Origin: G965216695 sp965216695
GTDB lineage: Bacteria > Pseudomonadota > Gammaproteobacteria > Pseudomonadales > Azotimanducaceae
Reading direction: 5' to 3'
DNA: 64,000 nt
Assembly: GCA_965216695.1 (NCBI GenBank)
Contig: OZ244212.1
Span: 1,736,001 to 1,800,000, forward strand
Part shown: in pieces, positions 16,637 to 25,341 of the stretch
How the letters are laid out: every line of letters begins with the position of its first letter
Position numbering within the stretch: the first letter of the stretch is position 1
Notes under the pieces: model-generated
Seen by the model: only the letters and a program-made list of their open reading frames with translations
Databases searched by the model: none
What the model was told of the DNA's origin: nothing
Program-made: the position numbers and the translations under genes

Positions 16637-17980
16637 ATGGGACGCACCGCACCCGAGGATCACCAACATACCGTAGCCAACAGCGATCACCCGAGTGACC
16701 GCGCGCACGGTGACCACGATCTCGAACGCCTGCCCGAACCCGCGCTCGCGCTTTCGGATACGCCGCCGAAACCCGCGGAGAAGGTGGTTGTCCGAAAACT
16801 CCTGCAGTTGCTCGACAACCCACGCGTTAGCATCGCTCTGTGGGACGGCACCGAGATTGCCACCGATCCCGAACCTGCCGTGCGCGTAACGATCCACGAT
16901 CGCAATGCACTGTACAGGCTTGCGTATAAACCGACGCTTTCGTTCGGCGACTTGTACGTGGACGGCCGCATCAGCCTGGACAAGCCGGTGGAAACGTTGC
17001 TGGATACGGTCTATCCGCGATTGATCGAGCGCGACCGCACATCCGGCCGCGGCCGGAGTCTGCTCCGATCGCTCCTCACGAAGCGCGCGCGGCGCAACAC
17101 CCTGTCGGGTTCGAAGGAGAACATCCATCAGCACTACGACCTTGGCAACGACTTCTACGAACTGTGGCTCGACCGGGATTACACCCAGTACACCTGCGCG
17201 TACTTTCCGACGCGCGAGGCGACGCTGGAAGCAGCCCAGGCAGCCAAACTGGACCACGTGTGCCGCAAACTCAATCTGCGGGCGGGTGAGTCAGTGGTGG
17301 AAGCCGGCAGCGGCTGGGGTGGCCTGGCACGCTACATGGCAAAACACTACGGCGTGCGCGTCACGTCATACAACATCTCGCACGAGCAGGTGCGGTACGC
17401 CCAGGAGAGAGCGGTCCGCGAGGGTCTGGACGACCGAGTTACCTACGTAGAAGACGACTACCGGAACATTCGCGGCGAATTCGACGCGTTCGTATCGGTA
17501 GGGATGCTCGAACACGTGGGCACCGCCAACTACCGCGCACTGGGCGCCACCATCGATCGCACGTTGAAATCCGACGGGCGCGGTCTGATCCACAGCATTG
17601 GCCAGACCATGCCACGACCGCTGAATGCGTGGATCGAGTCCTACATCTTTCCAGGTGCGTATCCGCCTACGCTGCGCGAGATGGCAACCATCTTCGAGCC
17701 GTTCGGATTTGCCGTAAACGATGTCGAGAATCTGCGCCCCCACTACGCGTTGACGCTGACGCACTGGCGCGAACGTTTCGACGCGCACCGCAAGGAGATC
17801 GAACAGATGTTCGACGAACGCTTCGCGCGAGCCTGGCGTTTGTACCTGTGCGGCTCGATCTCGGCGTTTACTACGGGCCAACTGCAACTGTTTCAGCTGG
17901 TGTTCTCGCGGCCCGACAGCCCATCGATTCCGTGGACCCGCAACCATCTCTACGACGGCCACCGCGAGCCCGGTGCGTGA
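16637..17980 (+). CDS. Cyclopropane-fatty-acyl-phospholipid synthase family methyltransferase
   Basis: SAM-dependent enzyme of the CFA/mycolic acid methyltransferase family, which acts on double bonds of membrane phospholipid acyl chains. It is 447 aa from the ATG at 16637; upstream frame is non-homologous. An N-terminal domain precedes a catalytic domain with QHYDLGNDFYELWLD, the SAM site EAGSGWGGLARYMA, a DAFVSVGMLEHVG stretch and the YIFPGAYPPTLREM segment, all typical. The stop overlaps the start of a flavoprotein gene by 8 nt. The product could be cyclopropane, methyl-branched or methyl-olefin; partner flavoproteins are known for the last two. The substrate is not decidable from sequence. 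Confidence 0.88.
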   Translation: MGRTAPEDHQHTVANSDHPSDRAHGDHDLERLPEPALALSDTPPKPAEKVVVRKLLQLLDNPRVSIALWDGTEIATDPEPAVRVTIHDRNALYRLAYKPTLSFGDLYVDGRISLDKPVETLLDTVYPRLIERDRTSGRGRSLLRSLLTKRARRNTLSGSKENIHQHYDLGNDFYELWLDRDYTQYTCAYFPTREATLEAAQAAKLDHVCRKLNLRAGESVVEAGSGWGGLARYMAKHYGVRVTSYNISHEQVRYAQERAVREGLDDRVTYVEDDYRNIRGEFDAFVSVGMLEHVGTANYRALGATIDRTLKSDGRGLIHSIGQTMPRPLNAWIESYIFPGAYPPTLREMATIFEPFGFAVNDVENLRPHYALTLTHWRERFDAHRKEIEQMFDERFARAWRLYLCGSISAFTTGQLQLFQLVFSRPDSPSIPWTRNHLYDGHREPGA

Positions 17981-18965
17981 AGTTGAGACCATTGTGGTCG
18001 GCGGCGGGCCCGCGGGCGCCAGCGCCGCGTGGGAACTCGTGCGACGCGGTCGCGAATGTCTGGTGCTCGATCGGGCGCAGTTTCCGCGCGAAAAACTCTG
18101 TGCCGGCTGGATAACGCCGGAAGTACTGGCAGATCTCGAGTTCACGCCGTCAGACTATCCGCACCGATTTCTGACGTTCGGCGCACTGAATGTAAACGTG
18201 GGTCGCTGGCGTCAGCAGCTCAGGTCACCGCAGCATTCGATCCGCCGATTCGAATTCGACGCCTGGCTGCTGGAACGCAGCGGCGCCCCCGCGATTCAGA
18301 ACAACGTGCGCAATATAGAGAGCGACGGCGACCGTTTCATACTGGACGACGCGTTCCGATGCCGCTACCTGATCGGCGCAGGCGGAACGCGCTGCCCGGT
18401 GTATCGTGAACTCTTCCGGGACGCGCACCGCCGCGACGAACGTCTCCAGGCCGTTACGCTGGAACTGGAGTACGCGTACGACTACAACGATGCCAACTGC
18501 CACCTGTGGTTCTTCGCGGACGGTCTGCCCGGATACTCGTGGTACGTGCCAAAAGCCGACGGCTACGTGAACATCGGCATCGGCGCCTCCGCCACCCGCC
18601 TGAAGCGACGAGGCGAGCATATTCGCGACCACTGGCAAGCCCTCGTGCAAACGCTCGTGTCCCGCGGTCTCATTCACGAACCACCGGCCGAGCCGCACGG
18701 ATACAGCTACTTTCTTCGCCACCAGCGGGCCACGCCAACCCGAATCGGCAACGCGTACGTGGTTGGCGACGCCGCGGGTCTCGCAACACGGGATATGTGC
18801 GAAGGCATAGGTCCGGCCGTACGCAGCGGCCTGGATGCTGCTGCATCGATCATTAATAACGCCAGTTACAGTCACGATGATATCGATCGCTACACCAACC
18901 CACGCTGGTGGGTTCACCGGCCGCTGGAAGCGGGGATCATCGGACTCGGCAAAGACGCCGCGTAG
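17973..18965 (+). CDS. FAD-dependent oxidoreductase, geranylgeranyl-reductase-like
   Basis: 330 aa flavoprotein of the group that includes geranylgeranyl reductases and lipid double-bond reductases. The N-terminal dinucleotide site VVGGGPAGASAAWEL is followed by FPREKLCAGWI, the counterpart of the family's PxxKxCGG. The late FAD motif VVGDAAGLATRDMCEGIGPAVRSG is clear. No membrane segment is visible. The 8-nt overlap with the CFA-like gene suggests the two act on the same lipid, for example reducing or dehydrogenating a methylated acyl chain. That link is inference. Confidence 0.8.
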   Translation: MREVETIVVGGGPAGASAAWELVRRGRECLVLDRAQFPREKLCAGWITPEVLADLEFTPSDYPHRFLTFGALNVNVGRWRQQLRSPQHSIRRFEFDAWLLERSGAPAIQNNVRNIESDGDRFILDDAFRCRYLIGAGGTRCPVYRELFRDAHRRDERLQAVTLELEYAYDYNDANCHLWFFADGLPGYSWYVPKADGYVNIGIGASATRLKRRGEHIRDHWQALVQTLVSRGLIHEPPAEPHGYSYFLRHQRATPTRIGNAYVVGDAAGLATRDMCEGIGPAVRSGLDAAASIINNASYSHDDIDRYTNPRWWVHRPLEAGIIGLGKDAA

Positions 18966-19006
18966 CCCGCATGATTAAATAGACGGAACATCTGGGAGGA
19001 CACATC

Positions 19007-20407
19007 ATGGAAAAGACCACCGAGCGCCCCGACCAAACAGCACATGCAGACCGCTGCCCGGGCGAGAGTTACGCCAGCATTCTGGCCCGCGACAACGTAC
19101 CGCCACCGGATTTCTATCAGGAAACACTGAACCAGACGGTTGGCACGGAACCCATAGCCGCGTCGCGCTACTTCGATCCCGCGTTCCTGCAGCAGGAGAA
19201 CGACCATGTTTTTCCCCGTGTGTGGCAATGGGCATGCCGCGAAGAGGATATTCCCGAGGTAGGCGACTATGTCGTGTTCGACCTGGGCGCGCACTCGTGG
19301 ATCGTCACGAGATCGGCGCCCGAGACATTCACGGCGCTCTCCAATGCCTGTCCACATCGCGGCCGCCAGATCGCGGAAACTGACGGGCACGAAGAACGTT
19401 TCCGGTGTCCGTACCACGGATTGCAGTGGCACCTGGACGGGTCGCTGAAGCACAACCCGTTCGGCTGGGACATGCCGCAGTGGCGCGAGTGCGGCGCTAA
19501 CCTGGTGCAAGCCCGGGTGGAGACCTGGGGCGGCTTCGTATTCCTCAACATGGACGCCGACGCACCACCGCTACGCGACGTGCTCTCGCCAATCCCCGAT
19601 CACTTCGAACGCTACGACTTTACCGGCAAGTACAAGGCCGCACACATCATCAAGAAGATCCGCGCCAACTGGAAAGCCACCTGCGAAGCGTTCATGGAAA
19701 GCCATCACGTGGTTGGCACGCATCCGCAAGCGCTGAACATGACGGGTGATCTGAACAGCCAGTACGACGTGCTGAGCGACTACGTAGGCCGCCAGTTCAC
19801 CGCGCAGGCGGTACAGAGCCCGAACGTTCCAACACGCCTGAGTGAGCAGGAAATTTTCAACGTGGCAAGCGGTATGAGCGCACGCGCCGCCGCCGAACCG
19901 GGTAGCACCCTGCCCGACGGCATGACGGCGCGCAGCTTCTCAGCCGCGCAGACGCGGAAATCTCTGGAAGCGACGTACGGCATCGACTACTCCGAAGCGG
20001 GCGATGCGGAGATGCTCGATTCGTTGCTGTATCACGTGTTCCCGAATCTCGCGTTCTGGGCCGGCATGCCCATGAACATCGTCTACCGCTTCCGCCCCAA
20101 CGGTATGGACCCGGAGACATCGCTGATGGACATCCTCGTACTACGGCCGTATCCGAAGGGTACCGAGCGACCTTCCCCTGCACCAATCCGCTACCTCGAT
20201 TTCGACGAACCGGTCGCGCTCGCGGGGGATGACATCGGTGCAGGACTGGCCGAAGTTTTCGATCAGGACGTGGAAAATCTACCCTGGGTGCAGAAAGGTC
20301 TGCGCGCGCTCCCGGGTGGCAACATCGCATTCACCAGCTATATGGAAGCGCGGCTGCGACGGCACCACCAGATGCTCGATCAGTTCATCGCGGACCCAGA
20401 AGCTTAG
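19007..20407 (+). CDS. Rieske aromatic-ring-hydroxylating-type oxygenase, alpha subunit
   Basis: 466 aa oxygenase subunit. The Rieske [2Fe-2S] ligands are Cys115, His117, Cys134 and His137 (CPHRG and CPYHG, with 16 residues between). The mononuclear iron site is in CEAFMESHHVVGTHP, with two His and a conserved Glu and Asp nearby. Such enzymes need a reductase, and usually a ferredoxin; none is encoded next to it. A strong ribosome site GGGAGG precedes the ATG by 9 nt. No beta subunit gene is present, so it may belong to the alpha-only (demethylase/carnitine-oxygenase-like) class. Substrate unknown. Confidence 0.85.
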   Translation: MEKTTERPDQTAHADRCPGESYASILARDNVPPPDFYQETLNQTVGTEPIAASRYFDPAFLQQENDHVFPRVWQWACREEDIPEVGDYVVFDLGAHSWIVTRSAPETFTALSNACPHRGRQIAETDGHEERFRCPYHGLQWHLDGSLKHNPFGWDMPQWRECGANLVQARVETWGGFVFLNMDADAPPLRDVLSPIPDHFERYDFTGKYKAAHIIKKIRANWKATCEAFMESHHVVGTHPQALNMTGDLNSQYDVLSDYVGRQFTAQAVQSPNVPTRLSEQEIFNVASGMSARAAAEPGSTLPDGMTARSFSAAQTRKSLEATYGIDYSEAGDAEMLDSLLYHVFPNLAFWAGMPMNIVYRFRPNGMDPETSLMDILVLRPYPKGTERPSPAPIRYLDFDEPVALAGDDIGAGLAEVFDQDVENLPWVQKGLRALPGGNIAFTSYMEARLRRHHQMLDQFIADPEA

Positions 20408-20432
20408 CCGCCGACTTGCGCAGCGCGCCGCG

Positions 20433-21239
20433 GTGGCAGAGATTCCCCGCCACTTCGGTCGCGCCGCGTTCGGCGCGCACTCATCTCTATACAATCAGGC
20501 GCGGCCCGCCTACCCGGGTTGGATATTCGATCTTCTCGTCGCGCAAAACGCGCTGTACCCGGATGCCCGTACTCTGGAGATCGGTCCCGGCAGCGGCCAG
20601 GCGACAGCAACCCTCGCCCGACTCGGCGCCGCACCCATAACGCTCGTGGAACCGGATCAACGGTTCGCTGAACATCTCGATAGACTGATGGATCACGCCG
20701 GTAATCCATGCCACCGAATTCAAGCGTCCTTCGAGCAGACTGAACTGCCCCCGTCTTCGTTCGACCTGATCGTGGTTGCCACCGCGTTCCACTGGCTGGA
20801 CCCGGCCTCACGTACCGCAAAGCTTGCCGACCTCACCAGAACCGGCGGCCACGTGGCGTTGATCTGGAACGTATTCCAGGACCTGCATCGATCCGATGCG
20901 TTTCACGAAGCGACGAAGCAAGTGCTGGAACATCTGCCGCAGGGTCCATCGGGCAAACCGGGCGACATACCGTTCGTACTCGACCGAGAGTCAAGACAGC
21001 GCGAATTCACCGAGGCCGGCCAGTTCGAGCTGACATTATTCGCGGAAGGACATTGGACGCTGCAACTCGATCCCGCAGCGGTTCGAATTCTGTACCAGAG
21101 CTTTTCGAACGTTTCTCGGCTGCCGGCTGCGGAACAATCGGCGGTGCTCGACCACCTCGAACAGATCGCAGCAACCGAGTTCGAGGGTACGGTGGCGCGC
21201 AACATGACGACACCGCTGTATCTGTTTAAACGTAGGTGA
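20433..21239 (+). CDS. Class I SAM-dependent methyltransferase
   Basis: 268 aa from the GTG at 20433, 25 nt after the Rieske gene; the frame extends upstream only inside that gene. The SAM-binding motif I is TLEIGPGSGQATATL, acidic motif LVEPDQ follows, and ATAFHWLDP is the signature of a methyltransferase_11/ubiE-like subgroup. The protein begins with FGRAAFGAHSSLYNQARPAYP, common in this subgroup. Substrate unknown. The closeness to the Rieske gene suggests one transcript. Confidence 0.8.
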   Translation: MAEIPRHFGRAAFGAHSSLYNQARPAYPGWIFDLLVAQNALYPDARTLEIGPGSGQATATLARLGAAPITLVEPDQRFAEHLDRLMDHAGNPCHRIQASFEQTELPPSSFDLIVVATAFHWLDPASRTAKLADLTRTGGHVALIWNVFQDLHRSDAFHEATKQVLEHLPQGPSGKPGDIPFVLDRESRQREFTEAGQFELTLFAEGHWTLQLDPAAVRILYQSFSNVSRLPAAEQSAVLDHLEQIAATEFEGTVARNMTTPLYLFKRR

Positions 21240-21360
21240 TAAGGACCTCGTACGCCGGTTCGATGTCGGAGCGCGAACGACCGGCTGAGACGATCAGGTA
21301 ACAAGGCGTTGTAGTTCAAAGTGATAAGATTGATTAGACATCACTAGTACGGGAATGTGA

Positions 21361-22557
21361 TTGCTGTTCGCGAAAGAGAGACATGAAGTCGCCCACGGAA
21401 AGCCATGGGACGAGCGCTTGGCGCAGAGCGCAATCGACGAGATAGCCTCCGACGCCACCTCCTATTTCCATCCAAAAACCCTGTACCCCGCGCATCCGTT
21501 TGATGAGCCAAGCCACCCGAACCTTGGCTCTGGTCACTACTTTGGGGCAGGCGGAGTTTTGTGGGCCTTAGGTTACCTGGCTCGGCACGAAGCAACCGAG
21601 CTTGATACTGCCTGGTTGGTAACGTCGTTAACGGACATATTGCCCCGCTTCCCCAAAGAGGCGGGTACGCGCGGGCCATTGTCGAACGTGACATCTTTGC
21701 TGTTTGGCGATCTACCAATACTGCTACAGCTGTTCGAGCTTACCGGCGAATCGATCTGGCGCGAAAGAGCGATCGAAAGCATTGCAAAAAGCGTTTCCGA
21801 TCCGGTTCGCGAACTGATGTGGGGAACCCCCGGAGTCTTGCTACTCACTGGACAGATCAGGGATTCAGATTTCCGGGCGGCTGTCGCGCATGCTGATAGA
21901 CAGAACTTTCAGAAACTTATCGACGCATGGGACTACGAACAGGATGGATTGTACCTGTGGTACGAAGAACTGTACGGATCTCATCATGCGGTGCTCGGTA
22001 CGGTTCATGGATTCTTCGGTCAGGTACTTCCACTCCTTAAGCGCCTCCACGAGCTACCCAAAGCGCAGCAAGCTACTGTGATTGAACGCACTCGCGACGT
22101 CTTTTGTCGATCAGCTATCAGACAATCCGGATTGGCGAATTGGCCGGTCATGTTAGACGAAGACAGGGATACCCTGGTTCAGTACTGTCATGGTGCTCCG
22201 GGTATCGTAAGTAGCGCGTGCGCTTTCCCAGAAGACGCCGATACGGAGTTCGAACAGATACTGTTGGAAGGCGGCGAATTGATCTGGCGAGCGGGCCCGC
22301 TAAAGAAAGGTCCGAATCTCTGCCACGGTACAGGTGGAAACGGGTTTACATTCTTGAAACTGTTCACACGAACCGGCGATCAACTCTGGCTGGATCGTGC
22401 CCGCGCTTTCGCGATGCACGCGATTTCGCAATATCAGCGGATACGTGAAGAAACCGGCTCTAGGTTTAGCTTATGGACTGGAGATGCCGGGCTCGCGGTG
22501 TTTCTTCAACAATGCGTTGTTGGCGAATCCAACCTGCCGGTTATTGACGTTCTTTAG
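21361..22557 (+). CDS. LanC-like (lanthionine synthetase C-like) protein
   Basis: 398 aa toroid-type protein with every LanC active-site motif. His216 is in TVHGFFG, Cys276 in QYCHGAPGI, and Cys321-His322 in LCHGTGGNG; in NisC the zinc ligands are Cys284, Cys330 and His331, with His212 catalytic. A late WTGDAGLA completes the pattern. The GAPG/CHG style is closer to stand-alone LanC-like proteins than to lantibiotic cyclases. No LanB/LanM gene or obvious Cys-Ser/Thr-rich precursor lies nearby. The frame opens right after a TGA, so the TTG at 21361 is the earliest start and no ATG fits well. The DNA is visibly less GC-rich than its neighbours, which suggests transfer. Confidence 0.82.
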   Translation: MLFAKERHEVAHGKPWDERLAQSAIDEIASDATSYFHPKTLYPAHPFDEPSHPNLGSGHYFGAGGVLWALGYLARHEATELDTAWLVTSLTDILPRFPKEAGTRGPLSNVTSLLFGDLPILLQLFELTGESIWRERAIESIAKSVSDPVRELMWGTPGVLLLTGQIRDSDFRAAVAHADRQNFQKLIDAWDYEQDGLYLWYEELYGSHHAVLGTVHGFFGQVLPLLKRLHELPKAQQATVIERTRDVFCRSAIRQSGLANWPVMLDEDRDTLVQYCHGAPGIVSSACAFPEDADTEFEQILLEGGELIWRAGPLKKGPNLCHGTGGNGFTFLKLFTRTGDQLWLDRARAFAMHAISQYQRIREETGSRFSLWTGDAGLAVFLQQCVVGESNLPVIDVL

Positions 22558-22712
22558 AGGTTCGGTCCTGGCCAATCGGGTTGGCGTTTCGAGTCCCGCG
22601 TCAGTCCCTTATTTGCTGTCCCGAAAGCCACATTGCTATTCAATAAAGTGCGTAATATTCTTGACCTTACTGTCTTGTACCACAGGACACCACTGCTACC
22701 TGGGGAGGTTTC

Positions 22713-24188
22713 ATGGTTACTCGTCGTAAGATGATGGTTTCGGCCGCTCTCGCCGGACCGTTCGCCGGTCTGATCGCCAACCCGTTGCTCGCCAAGGGGA
22801 GACCCAACGCCGGCTACGGCCCGTTACAACTCGCAACCGACGCGACGACAGGAGAGCAACACCTGCGGCTTCCTGCCGGATTTCGCTATCGAACGATCGC
22901 GCCTGCAGGCTCCATCATGCTGGACGGCAACACGACTCCCGGCGCTTTCGATGGGATGGAGTGTTTTCCCCATCGCGCGGGCACCGTGCGACTCGTCCGC
23001 AATCACGAAACGCGCGCCCAGGGCGGTGTTGGGGGACCCTCCGCTCCCGCCAACTCCAACCCCTATGACCCGGTCTGTAACGGTGGCACAACAACGATTG
23101 AAGTCGACATGCGCGGGAATCCCGACGAATGGGGCGACGTATCGAGCTGGACGAGCCTGGCCGGCACCTACTTCAACTGCTCCGGCGGCGCTTCAACCTA
23201 CGGCTCGTGGTTCAGCTGCGAAGAGCTTCCCGGTGGACCCGACATCGGCTCCGATTTCTTCGGCAACGGCGCCAACCTGACCCGCAAGCATGGCTACGTG
23301 TACGAGGTGGACGCGGGCTGGGGTCCGGGTGAGAGCCCTACGCCAGAGCCGATCACGCACGCCGGACGCTTCACCCATGAAGGCGCGGTCATGGACAACA
23401 CGAACGGCGATCTCTACATGACCCAGGACGACTTCTTTGCGCCCTCGGGTTTGTTCCGCTATCGGCCGCCGAATAATCCCATGCGCGACCGCCGGGTCCA
23501 GGATGGGGGCGCGCTGGAGATGCTGCGCGTCATCGACGCACCCTGCGCCGAACTCTTCAACCATCAGCAACCCGGCGCTACGTATGCGGTCGATTGGGTC
23601 CCGATTCCCGATCCCGATCCCAGGCACGAGCCCGGCACGGGCTTCTTCGCCACACTAGGCGCAGTATCGTCCCAGGGGTTTGAGCAAGGCGCCGCCAAAT
23701 TCAGCCGGTTGGAAGGTATCCGCCGACGCGGTCAACGCATCTATTTCAACTCGACCCAGGGTGGGCAGGGAAGAGAGGGCGCATCCAGCACCTTTGGACC
23801 AGGTTTCGGACAGGTCTGGGTGCTCGACCTCAGCCGGATGATGTTGTCACTCGTTTTCGAGGCACCAGCGGTCGCCGGTCCGGTTGAGCCAGGCAACCTG
23901 CCGCCGCTCAGCCTGCCGGACAACATCGCGATCTCGCCCAAGGGTGCGCTGGTGTTGTGTGAAGACGGAACTATCGATCGCCCAGATCGGGGTTTTGTGG
24001 TTCCACACAACTTCCTGCGTGGTCTGTCACGGGACGGCGATCTCTTCGATTTTGCGGAAAACGTCCTCAATGACAGCGAGTTCACCGGCGCCTGTTTCTC
24101 CCCCGACGGCGGGAGCTTGTTCGTAAACGTGCAGGATCCGGGCCTGACGATGGAAATTCGCGGTCCGTTCCACAGAGGTCCGTGGTAA
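22713..24188 (+). CDS. PhoX-like (DUF839) secreted phosphatase family protein
   Basis: 491 aa beta-propeller protein of the PhoX/DUF839 family, whose characterised members are Ca/Fe alkaline phosphatases of the periplasm. The N-terminus TRRKMMVSAALAGPFAG resembles a twin-arginine signal, in line with Tat export of PhoX. Conserved stretches include VRNHETR, NCSGGASTYGSWFSCEE and HEGAVMD. A strong ribosome site GGGGAGG precedes the ATG. Phosphatase activity is not certain: many DUF839 proteins are uncharacterised. I see no Pho box in the 155 bp upstream. Confidence 0.78.
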   Translation: MVTRRKMMVSAALAGPFAGLIANPLLAKGRPNAGYGPLQLATDATTGEQHLRLPAGFRYRTIAPAGSIMLDGNTTPGAFDGMECFPHRAGTVRLVRNHETRAQGGVGGPSAPANSNPYDPVCNGGTTTIEVDMRGNPDEWGDVSSWTSLAGTYFNCSGGASTYGSWFSCEELPGGPDIGSDFFGNGANLTRKHGYVYEVDAGWGPGESPTPEPITHAGRFTHEGAVMDNTNGDLYMTQDDFFAPSGLFRYRPPNNPMRDRRVQDGGALEMLRVIDAPCAELFNHQQPGATYAVDWVPIPDPDPRHEPGTGFFATLGAVSSQGFEQGAAKFSRLEGIRRRGQRIYFNSTQGGQGREGASSTFGPGFGQVWVLDLSRMMLSLVFEAPAVAGPVEPGNLPPLSLPDNIAISPKGALVLCEDGTIDRPDRGFVVPHNFLRGLSRDGDLFDFAENVLNDSEFTGACFSPDGGSLFVNVQDPGLTMEIRGPFHRGPW

Positions 24189-24222
24189 CAGACTCGTAAG
24201 TCGCCTGGTTAACTCCCACCCA

Positions 24223-24258
24223 GTGGCGTCGCAAAGAAGTTCCTCTTTGCGGCGCCAC
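24223..24258 (+). terminator. Strong hairpin downstream of the PhoX-like gene
   Basis: GTGGCGTCGCAAAGA (24223-24237) pairs with TCTTTGCGGCGCCAC (24244-24258): 15 bp with a single G-U pair and a 6-nt loop. It begins 35 nt after the stop. No T-run follows on either strand, so it may slow polymerase or protect the 3' end rather than act as a classical intrinsic terminator. Confidence 0.5.
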
Positions 24259-24414
24259 AACGTAACTTCGCTCGGCACTCACAACCACTCACACAGATCT
24301 TACAGACGCGCGCGCGGGCGTCCCCTACAGTAACACCCAGATAACAACAGCTTCTTCGGATGTCCCGAATCCATTAGGAGCACACATACAGGATCCACAA
24401 GAATCCAGAACTGC

Positions 24415-24445
24415 AAAAAAAAAAACGGGCTCCCGAGGGAGCCCG
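24415..24445 (-). terminator. Intrinsic terminator of crp
   Basis: On the minus strand a GC stem, CGGGCTCC against GGAGCCCG with a 4-nt loop (24426-24445), is followed by eleven T residues (24425-24415). It lies 21 nt past the crp stop. This is the clearest factor-independent terminator in the window. Confidence 0.92.
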
Positions 24446-24466
24446 CTTCACTTCCGTTGTGTGGTG

Positions 24467-25165
24467 CTAGCGAGTACCGTAAACCACCATGGTTTTTCCT
24501 TTAACCGAGACCAATCCTTGTTCTACGAGGGTCTTCAGTACACGCCCAACCATCTCCCTGGAGCAACCGACGATCCGACCGATTTCCTGACGGGTGATTT
24601 TGATCTGCATCCCGTCCGGATGGGTCATTGCATCGGGTTGTTTGGTGAGCTCTAGTAACGTCCTTGCTACTCGGCCAGTCACATCCAGAAAGGCCAGGTC
24701 GCTCACCTTTTGCGTAGTACGGTTCAGACGTTCAGCAAGCTGACCTCCAACCGCGTACAGCAAATCCGTGTGCTTCTCTGCAAGTTCTCTGAACTTGCCG
24801 TAAGACAACTCCGCTACTTCACATTCGGTCTTTGCTTTCACCCAGGCCGAACGGGGGGAATCGTCGACGAACAGGGGTACTTCACCAAAGAAATCGCCCT
24901 TGTTCAGATATGAGACGATGATTTCGCGGCCCGATTCATCCTCCACCAGCACCGTAACGGAGCCTTTCAGGATGTAGTAGATCGAATCGCTCTTATCACC
25001 TGCGTAAATCAGCGTACTTTTCGCCGGATACTTCCGTCGGTGTGCCGCTGCGAGGAACGCGTCCAGATGGGCGTTTTCCTGCGGGCTGGCCTGTTGAAAG
25101 CCTTTTGCAACCAGAGGCCGTTTGGCACCAACACTGGAAATCTGCGAGTTTTTAGCTGCAAGCAT
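24467..25165 (-). CDS. crp: CRP/Vfr-type cyclic AMP receptor transcription factor
   Basis: 232 aa regulator. The cyclic nucleotide domain includes KSTLIYAGDKSDSIYYILKG and GDFFGEVPLF. The C-terminal winged helix is nearly textbook Vfr/CRP: LAFLDVTGRVARTLLEL, then TRQEIGRIVGCSREMVGRVL as recognition region. An N-terminal extension of about 25 residues precedes the usual start. AAGGAG upstream supports the ATG at 25165. It is divergent from osmC, as crp and yhfA are in E. coli, and ends in a strong intrinsic terminator. I searched the 176-bp intergenic region for a TGTGA-N6-TCACA site and found none convincing. Confidence 0.95.
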   Translation of the reverse strand: MLAAKNSQISSVGAKRPLVAKGFQQASPQENAHLDAFLAAAHRRKYPAKSTLIYAGDKSDSIYYILKGSVTVLVEDESGREIIVSYLNKGDFFGEVPLFVDDSPRSAWVKAKTECEVAELSYGKFRELAEKHTDLLYAVGGQLAERLNRTTQKVSDLAFLDVTGRVARTLLELTKQPDAMTHPDGMQIKITRQEIGRIVGCSREMVGRVLKTLVEQGLVSVKGKTMVVYGTR

Positions 25166-25341
25166 TTTTCGTTGCGCTCCTTCGTAACACCTTGCGTGTG
25201 ATGAATACTTGCATGCGACTGTGACGCGTTAGAACCTGGCCTCGACCAACGGTACGTTTTACGGGTACGAACGGTCGAAGTTCACGGTTTTTTGCCGGAG
25301 AATGTCACGAAATTACATAGTCACTACACAAACTGAGAGCC

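Noticed and set aside
21240..21360. Lantibiotic precursor peptide next to the LanC-like gene
   Set aside because: The 121 bp contain no start-to-stop frame encoding a leader plus Cys/Ser/Thr-rich core on either strand that I can see.
22558..22712. Pho box or strong promoter before the PhoX-like gene
   Set aside because: No paired CTGTCAT-like repeats are present. TTGCTA and TAATAT are only 14 bp apart, too close for a standard promoter.
25166..25341. CRP-binding sites in the crp-osmC intergenic region
   Set aside because: TGTGA half-sites occur (near 25196 and 25218), but none has a matching TCACA half 6 bp away. Autoregulation cannot be supported.
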